Origin: Yponomeuta sedellus
Taxonomy: Eukaryota; Arthropoda; Insecta; Lepidoptera; Yponomeutidae
Length of the DNA: 64,000 nt
Reading direction: 5' to 3'
NCBI GenBank assembly: GCA_934045075.1
Contig: OW203736.1
Coordinates: 18,860,805-18,924,804, forward strand
Within the stretch, counting starts at the first letter, position 1, and each line of letters opens with the position of its first letter. Both the position numbers and the translations under genes were made by a program. Of this stretch, positions 9,985 to 22,068 are shown piece after piece. The notes beneath the pieces are model-generated. The model was not told the origin of the DNA. It did not search any database and saw only the letters and a program-made list of their open reading frames with translations.

Positions 9985-12277
9985 ACCCTGTAGCTGCTGA
10001 CTGGCCACATAATCATCTATTACATATCCCACTTTTATCGTCATTTGGCCATGCATTTTTTAAATATTTTTTTTTTTAATTTTCAAAAGAATTATTGCTA
10101 TTTTTACAAAATTGGCTACCATATCCACAAATAAAGAGGTTTTTTGGTTCTGTTTTCTGTTTCTAATTCCTGAATATCTGTACTACTTATTACTTGAATT
10201 AGAATAAAATAAGATAGTATTAACAATTATTTAAGAATAAATAGTTTTTTCCTAATTTTCAAGGTCATTTCTGCCGGATTATGTAACTTTTGACTCAATT
10301 TTCTTAAAAAAAATGTATGGCACTCAAGTGGCCAATTATTTTAAAAAGTTGTCCACTTCATACAGATTCTAAAATGGTGTCATAGTAAGAGGTACCTTGA
10401 CGCAATACAGAGTTATTACTAATTACATGATAAAACGTCGATTTTGCAAATTATCTACAGTTACAATACTTACAATTTTAAGTGACAAAACGATGACTAA
10501 TCGTAATGAAATGTATTATTAACAGTAGTTCAGGTAAAAAAACGCTACCCCATCGACTTGTGGGTCGCTTTCTTGGAATTATGATCCCAAAATGGTCAAT
10601 TGTATTGTACTTCAAGGCCATAGATAGAAAAAAATAGGCTACTTTAAACGACACCGTATTCATAAGAGTAAAAAAGAAAGGTTATGTCCTTTGTTTGGAT
10701 AGGCGCAAGAAGCGATGAAATGTAGCTTTAGTTGAGTGTGCTATCGTTCTCTTACGTAGTTACATGTGTCTTTGCTCGCCGTATCTTTCCTGTTTAACTC
10801 GCAATCTGCTACTTTTTCTACTGGACTCCGATTTGCTTGTGAACTGGATTCGATTATTGTGTGAACTTAACGACTTTGCTTAATTTACCTGGACCCTGAT
10901 TTTCTCAGTGAATTGGACAGTTGAATAGTGATATTACCGACGACTTGGCATTCCCGTACTGGTATGTCTACCCGAACTGTACATCGTATGCTGCAACGCC
11001 ACGAATTATACCCATACCATTAGGATCAACGGGTACAAACATTGCTTCCGAGAGACTACCCTTTACGTGTCAACTTTTGCCGAACACTGCTGCGAAGAAT
11101 AAGAGAAGATCCACAATTTTATGATAAAATTCTTTGGAGTGATGAATCAACATGCAGAAAAGATGGCTATTTAAACATGCATAATCTACACAGCTGGCAG
11201 TTAGAAAATCCCAATTTGATACGCCATGACCGATCCCAATATCAATTTAAGATTAATCTCTGGACTGGAATCATAGGAGGGCAAATAATTGGTCCTTTTG
11301 AGCTGCTCGCTGTCCTGAATGCAGAGAATTATTTGAATTTTTTGCAAAATAATTTGCCTGAGCTAATGCAAGACGTGGTACCTGAAGTTCGAGACAACAT
11401 GTGGCTGCAAAACGACGGGTGTCCTGCTCACTATGCTGTGAGTGTGAGGCAACACGACACCTATCCAGGAAGATGGATAGGGCGCCTGGGGCCAATATTG
11501 TGGCCTCCTCGCTCACCGGATCTAAATCCACTGGACTTTTTTTACTGGGGCTGTTTAAAAGAAAAAGTTTACAAAGACGAAATTACTACGGTGGAGCAAT
11601 TACGGAAACGCATACGCAACGCTGCTGAAGAAATCAATCAGGAGGGATACGCACGACGCCTTAAACGATCTTTCATAAAGGTGTAGAGCATGGATCGCAG
11701 CAAATGGAGCCCATTTTGAAAATTTAGTTTAATCAAAATTAAAAAATAACCCTTGTTTCATTATTCATACACTTTTAAAAGGCCCTTTTTAAAATTAAAT
11801 AACTTAATACACGTAACTTTTAATTTTAGCCCATTTTCTGGATAAATTGTAATAACTCTGTATTGCGACAAGGTACCTTTTACTATGACACCATTTTAGA
11901 ATCTGTATGAAGTGGACAACTTTTTAAAATAATGGGCCACTTGAGTGCCATACATTTTTTTTAAGAAAATTCAGTCAAAGTTACATAGTCCGGCAGAAAT
12001 GACCTTGAAAATTAGGAAAAAACTATTTATTCTTAAATAATTGTTAATACTATCTTATTTTATTCTAATTCAAGTAATAGTACAGATATTCAGAAATTAG
12101 AAACAGAAAACAGAACCAAAAAACCTCTTTATTTGTGGAAATGGTAGCCAATTTTGTAAAAATAGCAATATTTCTTTTGAATATAAAAAAAAATATATTT
12201 CATAAATGCATGGCCAAATGACGATAAAAGTGGGACATGTAATAGATGATTATGTGGCCAGTCAGCAGCTACAGGGT
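9985..12277 (+). mobile_element. IS630-Tc1-mariner element with long (about 445 bp) inverted repeats
   Basis: The ends start ACCCTGTAGCTGCTGACTGG and match in reverse at 12277. The match continues for about 445 bp (9985 to about 10430 and about 11835 to 12277) with few differences. TA flanks both ends at 9983-9984 and 12278-12279, the expected target. Weak inverted similarity continues outside these points (cgtaaataatg on both sides), so the true ends could be slightly further out. The transposase lies between the arms. About 500 bp (10430-10960) between the left arm and the coding region shows no clear gene. Confidence 0.9.
10964..11686 (+). pseudogene. Tc1/mariner-type transposase, interrupted by an in-frame TAG
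   Basis: The frame shows a helix-turn-helix piece (MSTRTVHRMLQRHELYPYH) followed at once by TAG (11021-11023). It then runs on open to 11686. The catalytic motifs are LWSDES (first D), LQNDGCPAH (second D) and WPPRSPDLNPLDFF (third D), with 34 residues between the second and third D. The PGRWIGR...WPPRSPDL block is shared with a large group of insect mariner-like transposases. The N-terminal DNA-binding part upstream of 10964 is short or lost. The protein would bind the long repeats and cut at TA sites; this copy is broken. Confidence 0.88.
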
Positions 12278-12312
12278 TAAACATTATTTACGAGTATATA
12301 TATTTTAATAAT

Positions 12313-12506
12313 TGTTTAGAACCATTTTAATATCTAAACATACAAAGATAATCTGTGTATTATTTGTCTGTGAACATTATTCTGTGTGACTGGCGGTCGG
12401 TCTAGTCTGTCATCTCACATCTGTTAATACTTTTTGATTCGTCATGTATTTTTTACTTTTCTCAAATAAATGAAATAAAAGCTTTATCACGCATTTTTCC
12501 TGTACA
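12313..12506 (+). repeat. BEL-1 5' LTR (194 bp)
   Basis: It starts TG and ends CA. Its partner is at 17369-17561, with one base change and one 1-bp length difference. It holds the promoter and polyadenylation signals of the element (AATAAA occurs near its end). Confidence 0.95.
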
Positions 12507-12914
12507 TGCGTACTGTGGTCCTTCGAAAATGGTGTTATGGTGGAATAACAGTTCAAGCTGAGAGAATTTCCGTCGTTCTGTGGTGGCTTGCTATATCGAA
12601 TCGCCCGGCGGAACCTCACGCTATGCTATGGATAGCGGAGAATATCATTGTTCAGCCCATGCCTGAATCAAATATCAGCCTATGTCTCAGAAGAAAACAG
12701 CGAATAAAGTGTGATTTCATCAAGATTTTGTGATATTCGGCAACAAGTATTTTGCAGAAAATAAACAACGATCGTGTTTGGAACATTCTCGATTTCAGTT
12801 GTCAGTGACAATTTATTGCTTGCCAATATTCAAAGTGGTAGGTAGATAGATACCTATCTAATCAAAATACGTAAAAGTGAACTGGAATATCGATTAAGAA
12901 GCAGTGAATTCATC

Positions 12915-15900
12915 ATGGCAGCCCTAAATAAACTGAAAATAAAACGATCTCACTGTAAGTGCGTATTGACACAAACTGAGAACTATTTGAGGAATGCTGA
13001 AACTCCAATACCTATAGAAGTTTTAGAAACACGCAAGGACAGATTGATTCACATTTTCAATGACTATGAAGAAGTGAGCCTGGAGATAATGTTGCTAGAT
13101 CCTGATGATAGCGAAGATCAAGAGGCATATGAAACCAGATACCATGATCTCTTGGGAAAAATTAATGGCTTACTAAAACTAGGAAAGACTGTCCCGTCGC
13201 TGGAAGGAAAAGAAGATATCACCTCCACTTGCAAGTTACCAAATATTGACATCCCATGCTTTGATGGAAAAGACTTCACGAAATTCAAGCCTTTCTATGA
13301 CCTATTCATAGCTGTTATAGGTAGCAACAAGTCCATAAATGATGTCCAAAAGTTGTTCTACTTACGGAAGTATTTGTTGGATGATGCACTGTCGGTAATT
13401 ATTAACCTACCTTTAATTAATGAATCTTATGATGAGGCAATAAAGTTGCTAAAAAAGCGGTTTGATAACAAAGCCAGGTTAGTATCAAATCATATAGGTA
13501 TAATTTTAGATGTCCAAACCATGCAGAGGGGAACAGCAGCTTCCATAAGATGCTTTATTTCCCAAATTCAACAGCAGCTTCTGGCTCTAAAGAATTTAGA
13601 TCAGCCCATCGATAAATGGGATATGTTACTGATCTCAATATTAAATAGAAAGTTAGATCCAATCACAAATCGTGCCTATCAACTAGATAGGGATCAAGAA
13701 AAACTGCCTACTATGGTAGACTTCATGTCTTTCTTAGAAAAACGTGCAATGGCGTTAGAGGAAAGTACAATGGCACGTCCTTCAAAGGGTGCTTCCTATG
13801 AAGTTCCAAAGGTGAGTAATGTTGTCACAAAGACACCACCACCAATATGCAAATTCTGTTCAAAAACAGGGCATGCGCTATTTGGCTGTCCAGGCTTTAA
13901 GATGGCACCTGTAGGGGCTCGTCAAAGTTTTGTGGAACTGGTAACCAACTTTGTTATCTGTGATAACCAAAAACTGGAAGATGTAATGGAGCAGTTTTGG
14001 CACAACGAGAATGTACCACCCACCAAGCTCCTTCAAGAAAATTTGATCAAAGTTTCCTCAGAATTTGAGAGATCTGAAAAATGTTTTCAAGAGTCAGTGA
14101 AACTCGAAGAAGGTAGGTTCTATGTAGACATGCCCTTGATAGCAAAGGTCGAAGACTTACAGTTGGGTGATTCATTCTCGCTAGCCCTCCAAAGATTTTT
14201 GTCACTTGAGAAGAAATTTAAAAAGAATCCATTATACCTGGAAAAATATACAAAGTTCATCAATGAATACATTGCGTTGGGACATGCCAAGATAGTAGAC
14301 ATAGGGAATTATGATATTTTAAATGGCCCAGTTTACTTTCTAGCCCATCACGCAGTTCTTAATGAAACAAGTCTGACAACTAAACTTCGTGTTGTATTTG
14401 ATGGCAGTATGAAGTCAAGGGGTAATGTGTCACTCAACGATGTGATGCTAAATGGACCAGTAGTACAGGGTGAGTTGTTTGACATTCTCATTCTTCTTCG
14501 AACCTTTATGTACACACTTCTCTGTGATATGCAAAAGATGTTTAGAACATGCTATTTAAATCCTCATCAAACCAGTCTTCAAAATATTCTTTGGAGAAAT
14601 GACCCGTCAAAACCCATTTGCTGCTTGCAGCTTCAAACTGTCACTTACGGCCTAAAAGCCTCTACCTTCTTGGCCACTCGATGCTTAGTGGAGCTAGCTC
14701 ACAGATATTCTGACAAGTTTCCAGATGCTGCTCAAGTTTTGCTAAAAAACACCTACGTTGATGATATTATAGTAGGTAGAGATAATGTAGAGCAATTGAT
14801 AGAGTTAAAAAATCAGTTAATAGAGCTTCTCAAGCTAGGTAGCTTTAAACTGCACAAGTGTTGTTCGAATCGCCATGAAGTTTTAAGTGATGTTCCCAGT
14901 GAACACAAATATTTTGATGAAGTAGACTTAAACTAAAGCAATGTCATAAAAACCTTGGGTCTTATGTATGACATTACCTCAGACACTTTCTCATTTTCAA
15001 TCCCTGATGTTAATAAAGAAAGTCACTTAGATACGAAAAGAAAAGTCCTAAGCTTCATAGGAAAAATTTTTGATCCTCTTGGATTAATCGGCCCAATAGT
15101 TGTCGTTGCCAAAATATTTATGCAAGAACTATGGTCTTGTCAATTGCAGTGGGACTCGCTAATTCCCCATGAACTGCTATTGAGCTGGAACAAATTCTTG
15201 AATAATCTCAAGGAGATGGGTAAAATTAACATAAGTAGATGTGTGAGCCATAAAGATGTTTCAAGTGTGGAGTTGGTAGGGTACTCCGATGCCTCTATTA
15301 AAGCCTATGGTTGCTGTCTCTACATGAGAATCTTCAAAAGCGATGGAACAGTGCAAACAAATTTACTATGCTCTAAAAACCGAGTTGCTCCACTAAAAAG
15401 GGCTTTAACAATACCCCAACTTGAACTCAGTAGTGCTTTACTCTTGGCTCAACTGGTTTATAGAGTCAGTGCAGTTCTGAAAGATAGGTTTACTCACAAG
15501 GTATTTTTATACAGTGACTCGCAAATTGTTTTGTGCTGGATAAAAAATGGTAATGTAAAATCTAATTGTTATGCCAACAGTAGGGTTAAAAAAATACTGA
15601 AGCTAACTGATCAGTCTCAATGGTCTTATGTAAAGACACATGAAAATCCCGCAGATTTATTATCGAGGGGAGTCTTGCCGCAAAAACTGCAGCAAAGTAC
15701 ACTGTGGTGGCAAGGCCCGCAATATCTACAAAATAATAATTTTACTCATGACGCACCAAACAGTTACAAATTATCTGACTCCCTCTTGCATTTTCCAGTA
15801 CATAACGAGGAACAAGAAGACCTATCTTGTAATGTTGCTAACTTGCAGCCATCCTTTGCACAACAATTGTTTGAAAAATATTCAAATCTATTTAAACTTC

Positions 15901-17339
15901 AAAAGGTCATTGCCTTTATTTATAGATTTTTCAATAACTGTTCGAAGAACACTACAAAAATAAGGGATGGTGAGTTAACCCCTCAAGAACTATGTGACTC
16001 TATGTCTGTCATAGTTCGCTGCACTCAGAAGGACTTCTTCTCTATAGAATTAGAATTAATCTCTGCTGGCAAGAATGTAAAGTCAGGCATAGGAAAATTT
16101 AATCCTTTTATTGACCGAAAAGGGTTAATCCGGGTTGGCGGTAGGTTAGACAATGCAGACAATATGTCTTATAATAAAAAACATCCTGCTATTCTACCTA
16201 AGCATAGCCATCTTACAGACCTTATTATAGAAAGAGAGCATTTAAGGCTACTCCATGCAGGGCCTCGATTAGTTTTAAGTTCGCTATCACAAAGTTACTG
16301 TATTATTAGTGGCATACGAGAAGTCAAGAGGGTACTGCGCAAATGTGTGAAGTGCATCCGTTTAAAAGCTGAGGCTGCCAAGCAGCTGATGGGATCTCTT
16401 CCAACAGAGAGAATAACAGCTTCACGGCCATTTCAATATGTCGGCGTGGACTTTTGTGGACCATTTTCCATGAAAATTGCTCGCATTAGGAAACCTTTGG
16501 TGACAAAGAGTTATATTGCTCTTTTTGTGTGTTTCGCTGTAAAGGCCATCCACGTAGAGCTTGTTTCGGATCTCACCACTGAGGCTTTCTTGGCATGTCT
16601 CAAGCGATTTATTTCTCGGCGTGGTATGCCCACAAAAATCTTTTGCGACAACGCTAAAACGTTTAAGGGAGCTTCTAATACTCTCAAAGAATTTTATGCC
16701 TTGCAAACCTCTAAAAACCATAGAGACGCTGTTTTCAATTATTGTTCTCAAAACTTGATTAAATTCACTTTTATTCCAAGCTACTCACCCGAATTTGGCG
16801 GTTTGTGGGAAGCCGGTGTAAAGAGTGTCAAGTACCATTTTAAAAGGGTGGTAGGCAACCTTTGTTTAACGTTTGAAGAACTGTACACCGTTATTGTGCA
16901 AATTGAAGGAATTTTGAATTCCAGGCCTTTGCTGTCAACTGATTCAAATGATTGTAAATACTTAACACCTGGTCACTTTCTAGTCGGCACAGCTTTGGCC
17001 AGTTACCCTGAAGTAGACCTCACAGAAGTACCGCTTAATCGTTTGAGATTCTGGAATTTATGTACCAAGTTGAAGCAGGACTTTTGGAAGTTATGGTCTA
17101 ATGATTATTTAACACAACTCCAAAGTCGTCCAAAATGGAAATATCAACAGCCTAACCTAAAGGAGGGTGACCTGGTGCTTGTTAAAAATCTTAATACCTC
17201 ACCCTTAGTGTGGCCTTTGGCACGTATTGTAAAGGTAATTCCTGGTAGAGACGGTGCCGTGAGAGTTGTTGATGTACAGTTTAATAAGAAGTTGTACCGT
17301 AGGTCAATTAATAAGCTGTGTCCACTACCTATTAGTTAA
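12915..17339 (+). pseudogene. BEL-1 gag-pol with internal deletion and one TAA stop
   Basis: One frame runs 12915-17339, broken only by TAA at 14934-14936. Gag covers about residues 1-330, with a DUF1759-like helical part and a CCHC knuckle (C312, C315, H320, C325). Directly after the knuckle the sequence jumps to the start of the reverse transcriptase region (VTNFVICDNQKLEDV), so the protease is missing, apparently removed in frame. RT carries YVDD at residues 614-617. After the stop come the RT end, RNase H (YSDASIKAYG), the integrase zinc region (LRLLHAG, CVKCIRL), the integrase core (VGVDFCGP, FCDNAKTF, GGLWEAG) and a C-terminal domain. This copy cannot process its own polyprotein. Confidence 0.9.
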
Positions 17340-17368
17340 GAAGTGTTATATTTGCCCGGCCCCAATTA

Positions 17369-17561
17369 TGTTTAGAACCATTTTAATATCTAAACATACA
17401 AAGATAATCTGTGTATTATTTGTCTGTGAACATTATTCTGTGTGACTGGCGGTCGGTCTAGTCTGTCATCTCACATCTGTTAATACTTTTTGATTCGTCA
17501 TGTATTTTTTACTTTTCTCAAATAAATGAATTAAAGCTTTATCACGCATTTTTCCTGTACA
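17369..17561 (+). repeat. BEL-1 3' LTR (193 bp)
   Basis: It is nearly identical to 12313-12506 and is followed by the target duplication ATAAT (17562-17566). Confidence 0.95.
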
Positions 17562-18219
17562 ATAATAAATAAATAACATACCTAATGGCGATGTCGAGTC
17601 TTTCAGCAGAACTTATAGATTCCCGATAATTAGTATTCCTTTTTTCAATTTTACTTTTAATCATGTCATGAATAATCTGGAAGTCTCGTTGTGATAGTCG
17701 ATAGTAATTTTCAAATTTTTCATCACTTAATGTCATACATAATGTTTTGTATTCTCCATGTTTATTTCTGAATTTAATATGATTTTCAATCCAGAACCGG
17801 TGTTTTCTTTTGCAATTTTTCAAGATTAGATCGTCAATCTCACTTTCGGATTCATCGTCAGAATAACTGTCTAGCAAAGTCAGTACCAATGCCATTCTAT
17901 GAGTACCTCGATACGATATAATACGAGAAACACGAAACGCGTCCGTTCCACAACGTGTATGACTGAAAACTGCTCTGCGATAAACCGAGCTGTACATAGT
18001 CGTGGGTCTTATTCGTGTACTCCAGTGGAAACGTAGACCCACGTTGACAGCGTTGAGCTATGTAACCGCCTATTCGAGCAAGCCACGCGTGTATCAATGA
18101 CGTCAATTCATGCGTAGCCTCTCCGTGGGTTGCAGTGGACACAACCACATACATTTTCTTACAAAGCGAAGCTTAATACACGTGCGTAGCCTCTCCGTGC
18201 ACCGCGGTGGGCCCGCGCC
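17562..18219 (-). mobile_element. Harbinger-3, one end only (terminal repeat plus transposase exon 1)
   Basis: Read on the minus strand, the right end starts GGCGCGGGCCCACCGCGG at 18219. It is flanked by TTA (18220-18222), the Harbinger target. The motif GCGTAGCCTCTCCGTG occurs at 18112-18127 and 18184-18199 as a subterminal repeat. Exon 1 of a Harbinger transposase follows. Exon 2 and the other end are not in this window; BEL-1 and the Tc1/mariner element sit where the intron would continue. Confidence 0.75.
17582..17895 (-). pseudogene. Harbinger-3 transposase exon 1
   Basis: It starts MALVLTLLDSYSDDESE at 17895 and includes FENYYRLSQRDFQIIHDM, the Harbinger N-terminal helix region. It ends RLDIAIR at a donor, CATTAG|GTATGT. 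The exon ends with two bases left over, the same phase as exon 1 in Harbinger-1 and Harbinger-2, which supports the call. No second exon is found, so it is a fragment. Confidence 0.75.
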
Positions 18220-19090
18220 TTAAAGGTGAAAATTCTGAACCTGTACATGGCTTTACTGGCGCAACTTCAAAAGTCGTCCTCAAATTGATAGAAGATTATC
18301 TAGGAAAAGGTTATTGCCTATACATGGATATTTTTTTAATTCAGTTAGTCTTACACGGTTCCTAAAGCACAAACACACCGACGTTGTCGGGGTATTAAAT
18401 CGACGAAGAGTCGACACTCCGTCAGATATAAAAAAATTAAGCGAAGGACAAATCCAGCGGGGGCAGATGGTCTCTCGCCACTGTGGCGACGTAGCAGTAA
18501 CGGCTTTGAGAGATGTCAAGCTTGTGACCACGATATCTACGTTCCATAAGCCCGAAACTGCTCCAGGCCGCCGAGCAGGAGTCACTTACGAGAAACCCAT
18601 TGCAGTCCACAGTTATAATAAATACATGGGGGGCGTGGACATAAAAGATCAAAAGCTCTCCATGTATTTATTAGAACGAAAACGAGGTCTGAAATGGTAT
18701 CTGAAAGTTTTTTGGCGCCTGCTGAACTGCAGTATTCTAAACAGTTACATCATACATAAATTTCGCAGCGCAGCAAATTACAGTCACAGGAAATTTCGTT
18801 TAATTCTAGCAGATGCACTGTGTAAGTAACATAATATAACACAGCGCATAAGGCCCGATACCAGTGTGTCGTCCGGGGATAACAGTCGAAGCTGTAATGG
18901 ACATGTCCCAGACTACGTACCAGTTGACACAACAGACCGGACCGGACTAATAAGCGTCAAAATCGCCAGAAACGAGGACGTTGTGTGCAATGCCTAGCTA
19001 ACAAACGAAAGGAAACAAACATAATTTGCTCGCAGTGTAAAGTGTCTTTGTGTGTAGGCCAATGTTGGCGTACCTATCACGAATTATGAA
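18220..19090 (+). pseudogene. piggyBac-type transposase, C-terminal half, broken
   Basis: Coding resumes right at the Harbinger-3 target site. It shows VHGFTGATSKVV, then GKGYCLYMD, then after a frameshift in a T-run (18324-18340) NSVSLTRFLK, LNRRRVDTPSD, YNKYMGGVDIKDQ and RGLKWYLKVFWRLL, all DDE_Tnp_1_7 motifs of piggyBac. A stop at about 18829 is followed by a degraded linker. A recognisable cysteine-rich C-terminal domain (GRCVQCLANKRKET, then CSQCKVSLCVGQCW) ends at about 19087. The N-terminal half lay beyond the Harbinger insertion and is missing here. Confidence 0.88.
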
Positions 19091-19371
19091 TAGACATGCA
19101 TTCATGAATATGAAAAGAACTCTAGCGATTTGAGTCGATTTGAATTTATTTATCCGTATATTTTGTTTTTGTAATAAAAGCATTACACTATACCTACTTA
19201 GTTCACATTGTTTTATTTCTAAACTAAAATAGATACAGTAATGCAATAATAAAATACAAAAAAATGTACAAATTCAAAAACAAATGGAACATCCTTTGTA
19301 CAAATAGACATGGCTTTGCCGGAACGCGGATCCGCGCGTTCGTATCACGCAGTTTTTCGCGGCAGACGGCG
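19091..19371. other. Unassigned flank, possible piggyBac 3' sequence
   Basis: No gene is seen. It is AT-rich at first and GC-rich near 19320-19371, and it ends at the TAA target of Harbinger-2. Confidence 0.4.
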
Positions 19372-19563
19372 TAAGGGCCGAAACACATAAGCGCGTTGCG
19401 GCGCCGCGCCGCTGAAATCGGCAGTGCGCTATAGCGGTGCGGCGCCGCAACGCACGACGCGAATTCCAGCGTTATGACGTCATACTTGTTGACAAGGATG
19501 CAGTTTGTTTCTAACACTCTTGCAAACAACACGTGTCAACCGAGAAGCAGTTTTAAAATTAAA

Positions 19564-22068
19564 ATGTCTGACGTTGACGTCGATCTGTTTATATCTTCGG
19601 TTCAGGAACACCGTTGTTTGTGGGATACTAGTGACGAAACCTATAAAGACAAATTTATAAAACAAGAAGCATGGAAAAGCATTTGTGAGATCGTTTATGT
19701 TGATTACAAGGAAAAAAACTCAACCGAAAAATCAAAACTGGGTAAGTAGTAACATAGTATTGTCTTAGGTTTACGCGATCACTATTCACAATAAAACTAC
19801 AATTTTTACTGTAGTAAAAACGTAAAAATCTGATCCGCGGTTTAAATTGTAAAAATTGTAGTTTAATGTAAGTAGCATGTATCTTTTTTTTTTTAATCAT
19901 ATGAAATACACCATTTATTTTAATGCCCTATGCAAAAGATTTTCTCTAAGTTAAAATTATATTTTTTCTCGCGCTCTTATTCAAAAAGGTAAACAAATAC
20001 TATAAATAAAACCAAATTGCCATTTAAATTGTTTATTCGCAGTTCACAACATGTTAAATAGTTTGAATCAAATGTATTAAGGTATTATTTGTATTTTGAA
20101 CTGAGTAGGTATACGAACATTCATATTTTGTTTAATTGCCAACTTAGGGCGCCAACATCACTGGAAAAGTAATTACAAAAATCATTCCGTATTAGATGTG
20201 GGCTTAAATTATTTTCATTTGCTGTGGGCAAATGCAACATTTGCAGATCAGAATCATCAAAGATAATGTCATCGGTCGCTTGTACTCCATCTCGATTCAA
20301 AACAAAGTTGTGCATTACACAACATGCCTTGATAATGTCTGTCGCAAATTCGTATTGCACATTCATAGATCGATGAAATATGCGCCATTGGCTAGGATGC
20401 CAAAAGCGCACTCGACATATCTTCGGGCACGACTCAGTCGATAATTGTAAACTCTTTGTTGTACCGACAAATGTTTCCCTGAGTAAGGGCGCATGACGTT
20501 ATTCGAAATTGAGAATGCTTCATCTCCTACAAAAACAAATGGAGTTTCATTTTGAGAACCTGGTAAAGGCTTTGGTACAGGAATAGGTAATTTGCGTGTC
20601 ATAATCAAATCATAAAGTTTAGAGTTCTGGAAAACGGTGGAGTCACTTTCCTTGCCATACGCTCCTATATCGACAAAAATGAATCTATATCTAGAATCTA
20701 CAAGAGCTAATAAAACTATTGAATTATAGCCCTTATAATTGTAAAACAGTGATCCACTGTGCGCAGGACATGTAATACGGACATGTTTACCATCAAGAGC
20801 TCCTATGCAGTTAGGAAAATTTGCTTTCTTGTCAAACTCAATAGCGACATCTTCTAGAACCTGTTTTGTTATAGGAGGTATATTTTGACTTGATAGATGT
20901 TTCCATATGGCGCGACAAACTGTCCTTACAATTTTTGCTATTGTACTTGCTCCTCGGAAGTAATTCGTATGCATGGTTTTAAAGTCACTACCGGTTGCTA
21001 GAAATCTAAAATGAAATAATAATTAGTAGGCAAATAATAAAATAATACAAATGTAGGTATAATCAAACTCAAACTGCTAAGGTAATAGTGTTGCTAAAGG
21101 AATAGATTTTCAAAGATAGACAGGTAGTTTTTCCAAGAAGTACTCAAGAAATATTTTACATTATGGTTGTTCTAGGCAAAGTCAATCAGTTTTTAACTTG
21201 CCTAAGTCAAGAAAAAGCAGAAAATTGTTCTTTTTCGGCGGCCAGCCATTTATATGTAATTGGATGGACCGAAAGTACTTATCAAAGTTATATCAAATTT
21301 TATATGTAATTTTATATGTAGTATAAATGGAATCTAGGGAATTTTAGTCTTTATTACTATTTTTCACTTGTGAAGTTATTTGTTGCAGGTAATGATTTAG
21401 TCAAGAAGTGGAAGGCCATAAAAGATAATTTTGCTAAATATCAAAAAAAACTAAAAGATGCCAATCGATCAGGAGCTGGAGCTGCAAAAATTAAAGAATA
21501 TCACTTGAATAAACAATTACAGTTTTTGAAAAAGGTTTCACAAAATGCAACTGATTCCAGTTTATGTGTAGCGGAAGGAGATATTGAGAATGAAATAACG
21601 GCATTGCCTCGTTATAAAAGTCAACCACGAAAACGAAAGGCAGATGATAAGGATGATATTGAAGAAGATTTATTGGCAATATTAAAAACACCGGAGAATA
21701 GACATTTGCATTTTTTCAAGGGGATTTTACCATCTCTACAATCGTTAAATGAGAATCAAACATTGATATTTCAAAGTCGGGTGCTTCAAATATTAACGGA
21801 CATTCTTCAACCTTCAATTCATCAAAATACACATCACGGCTATAATCAAGAATATCAGCATCAGGGTTATAATCAAGGATATTCAACTATGAGATACGAT
21901 AATACGGTTCAGAGTGGCTACCACACTTCTACTCCTGGAAGTTCGATTACTGAACAGAGGACTACCTCATCATCAAACCAACAACGTCCAATAAATTCAC
22001 CATTTTTACTGGACGAAACGTCAGCTACTTCCTATGTTTCACAAGATGAGGAGTTTGATTTTTCTTAA
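19564..22068 (+). CDS. Harbinger-2 MADF/Myb-like DNA-binding partner protein (two exons)
   Basis: Exon 1 is 19564-19741 and exon 2 is 21389-22068, about 285 residues in all. The donor (CTGG|GTAAGT) and acceptor (TTGTTGCAG) keep the frame. The MADF domain spans about residues 5-95: LFISSVQEHRCLWD, AWKSICEIVYVDY, and after the splice LVKKWKAIKDNFAKYQKKL. The middle is Lys/Arg- and Asp/Glu-rich, with KSQPRKRKADDK as a possible nuclear signal. LHFFKGILPSLQSL and FQSRVLQILTDIL resemble BESS-like helices. The tail is rich in Gln/Tyr/Ser. It has the layout of the Harbinger-1 partner, with low sequence identity. It likely helps transposase import and DNA binding. Confidence 0.85.

Larger units (their letters stand above)
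12313..17561 (+). mobile_element. BEL/Pao LTR retrotransposon (BEL-1)
   Basis: The LTRs are 12313-12506 and 17369-17561, both starting TGTTTAGAACC and ending CCTGTACA. They differ by only about two changes near GAAATAAAAGC. The 5-bp duplication ATAAT flanks the element at 12308-12312 and 17562-17566, as expected for BEL/Pao. The internal part codes for gag-pol in one frame with one TAA stop. It sits in a Harbinger intron, so it is younger than Harbinger-3. Confidence 0.95.
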
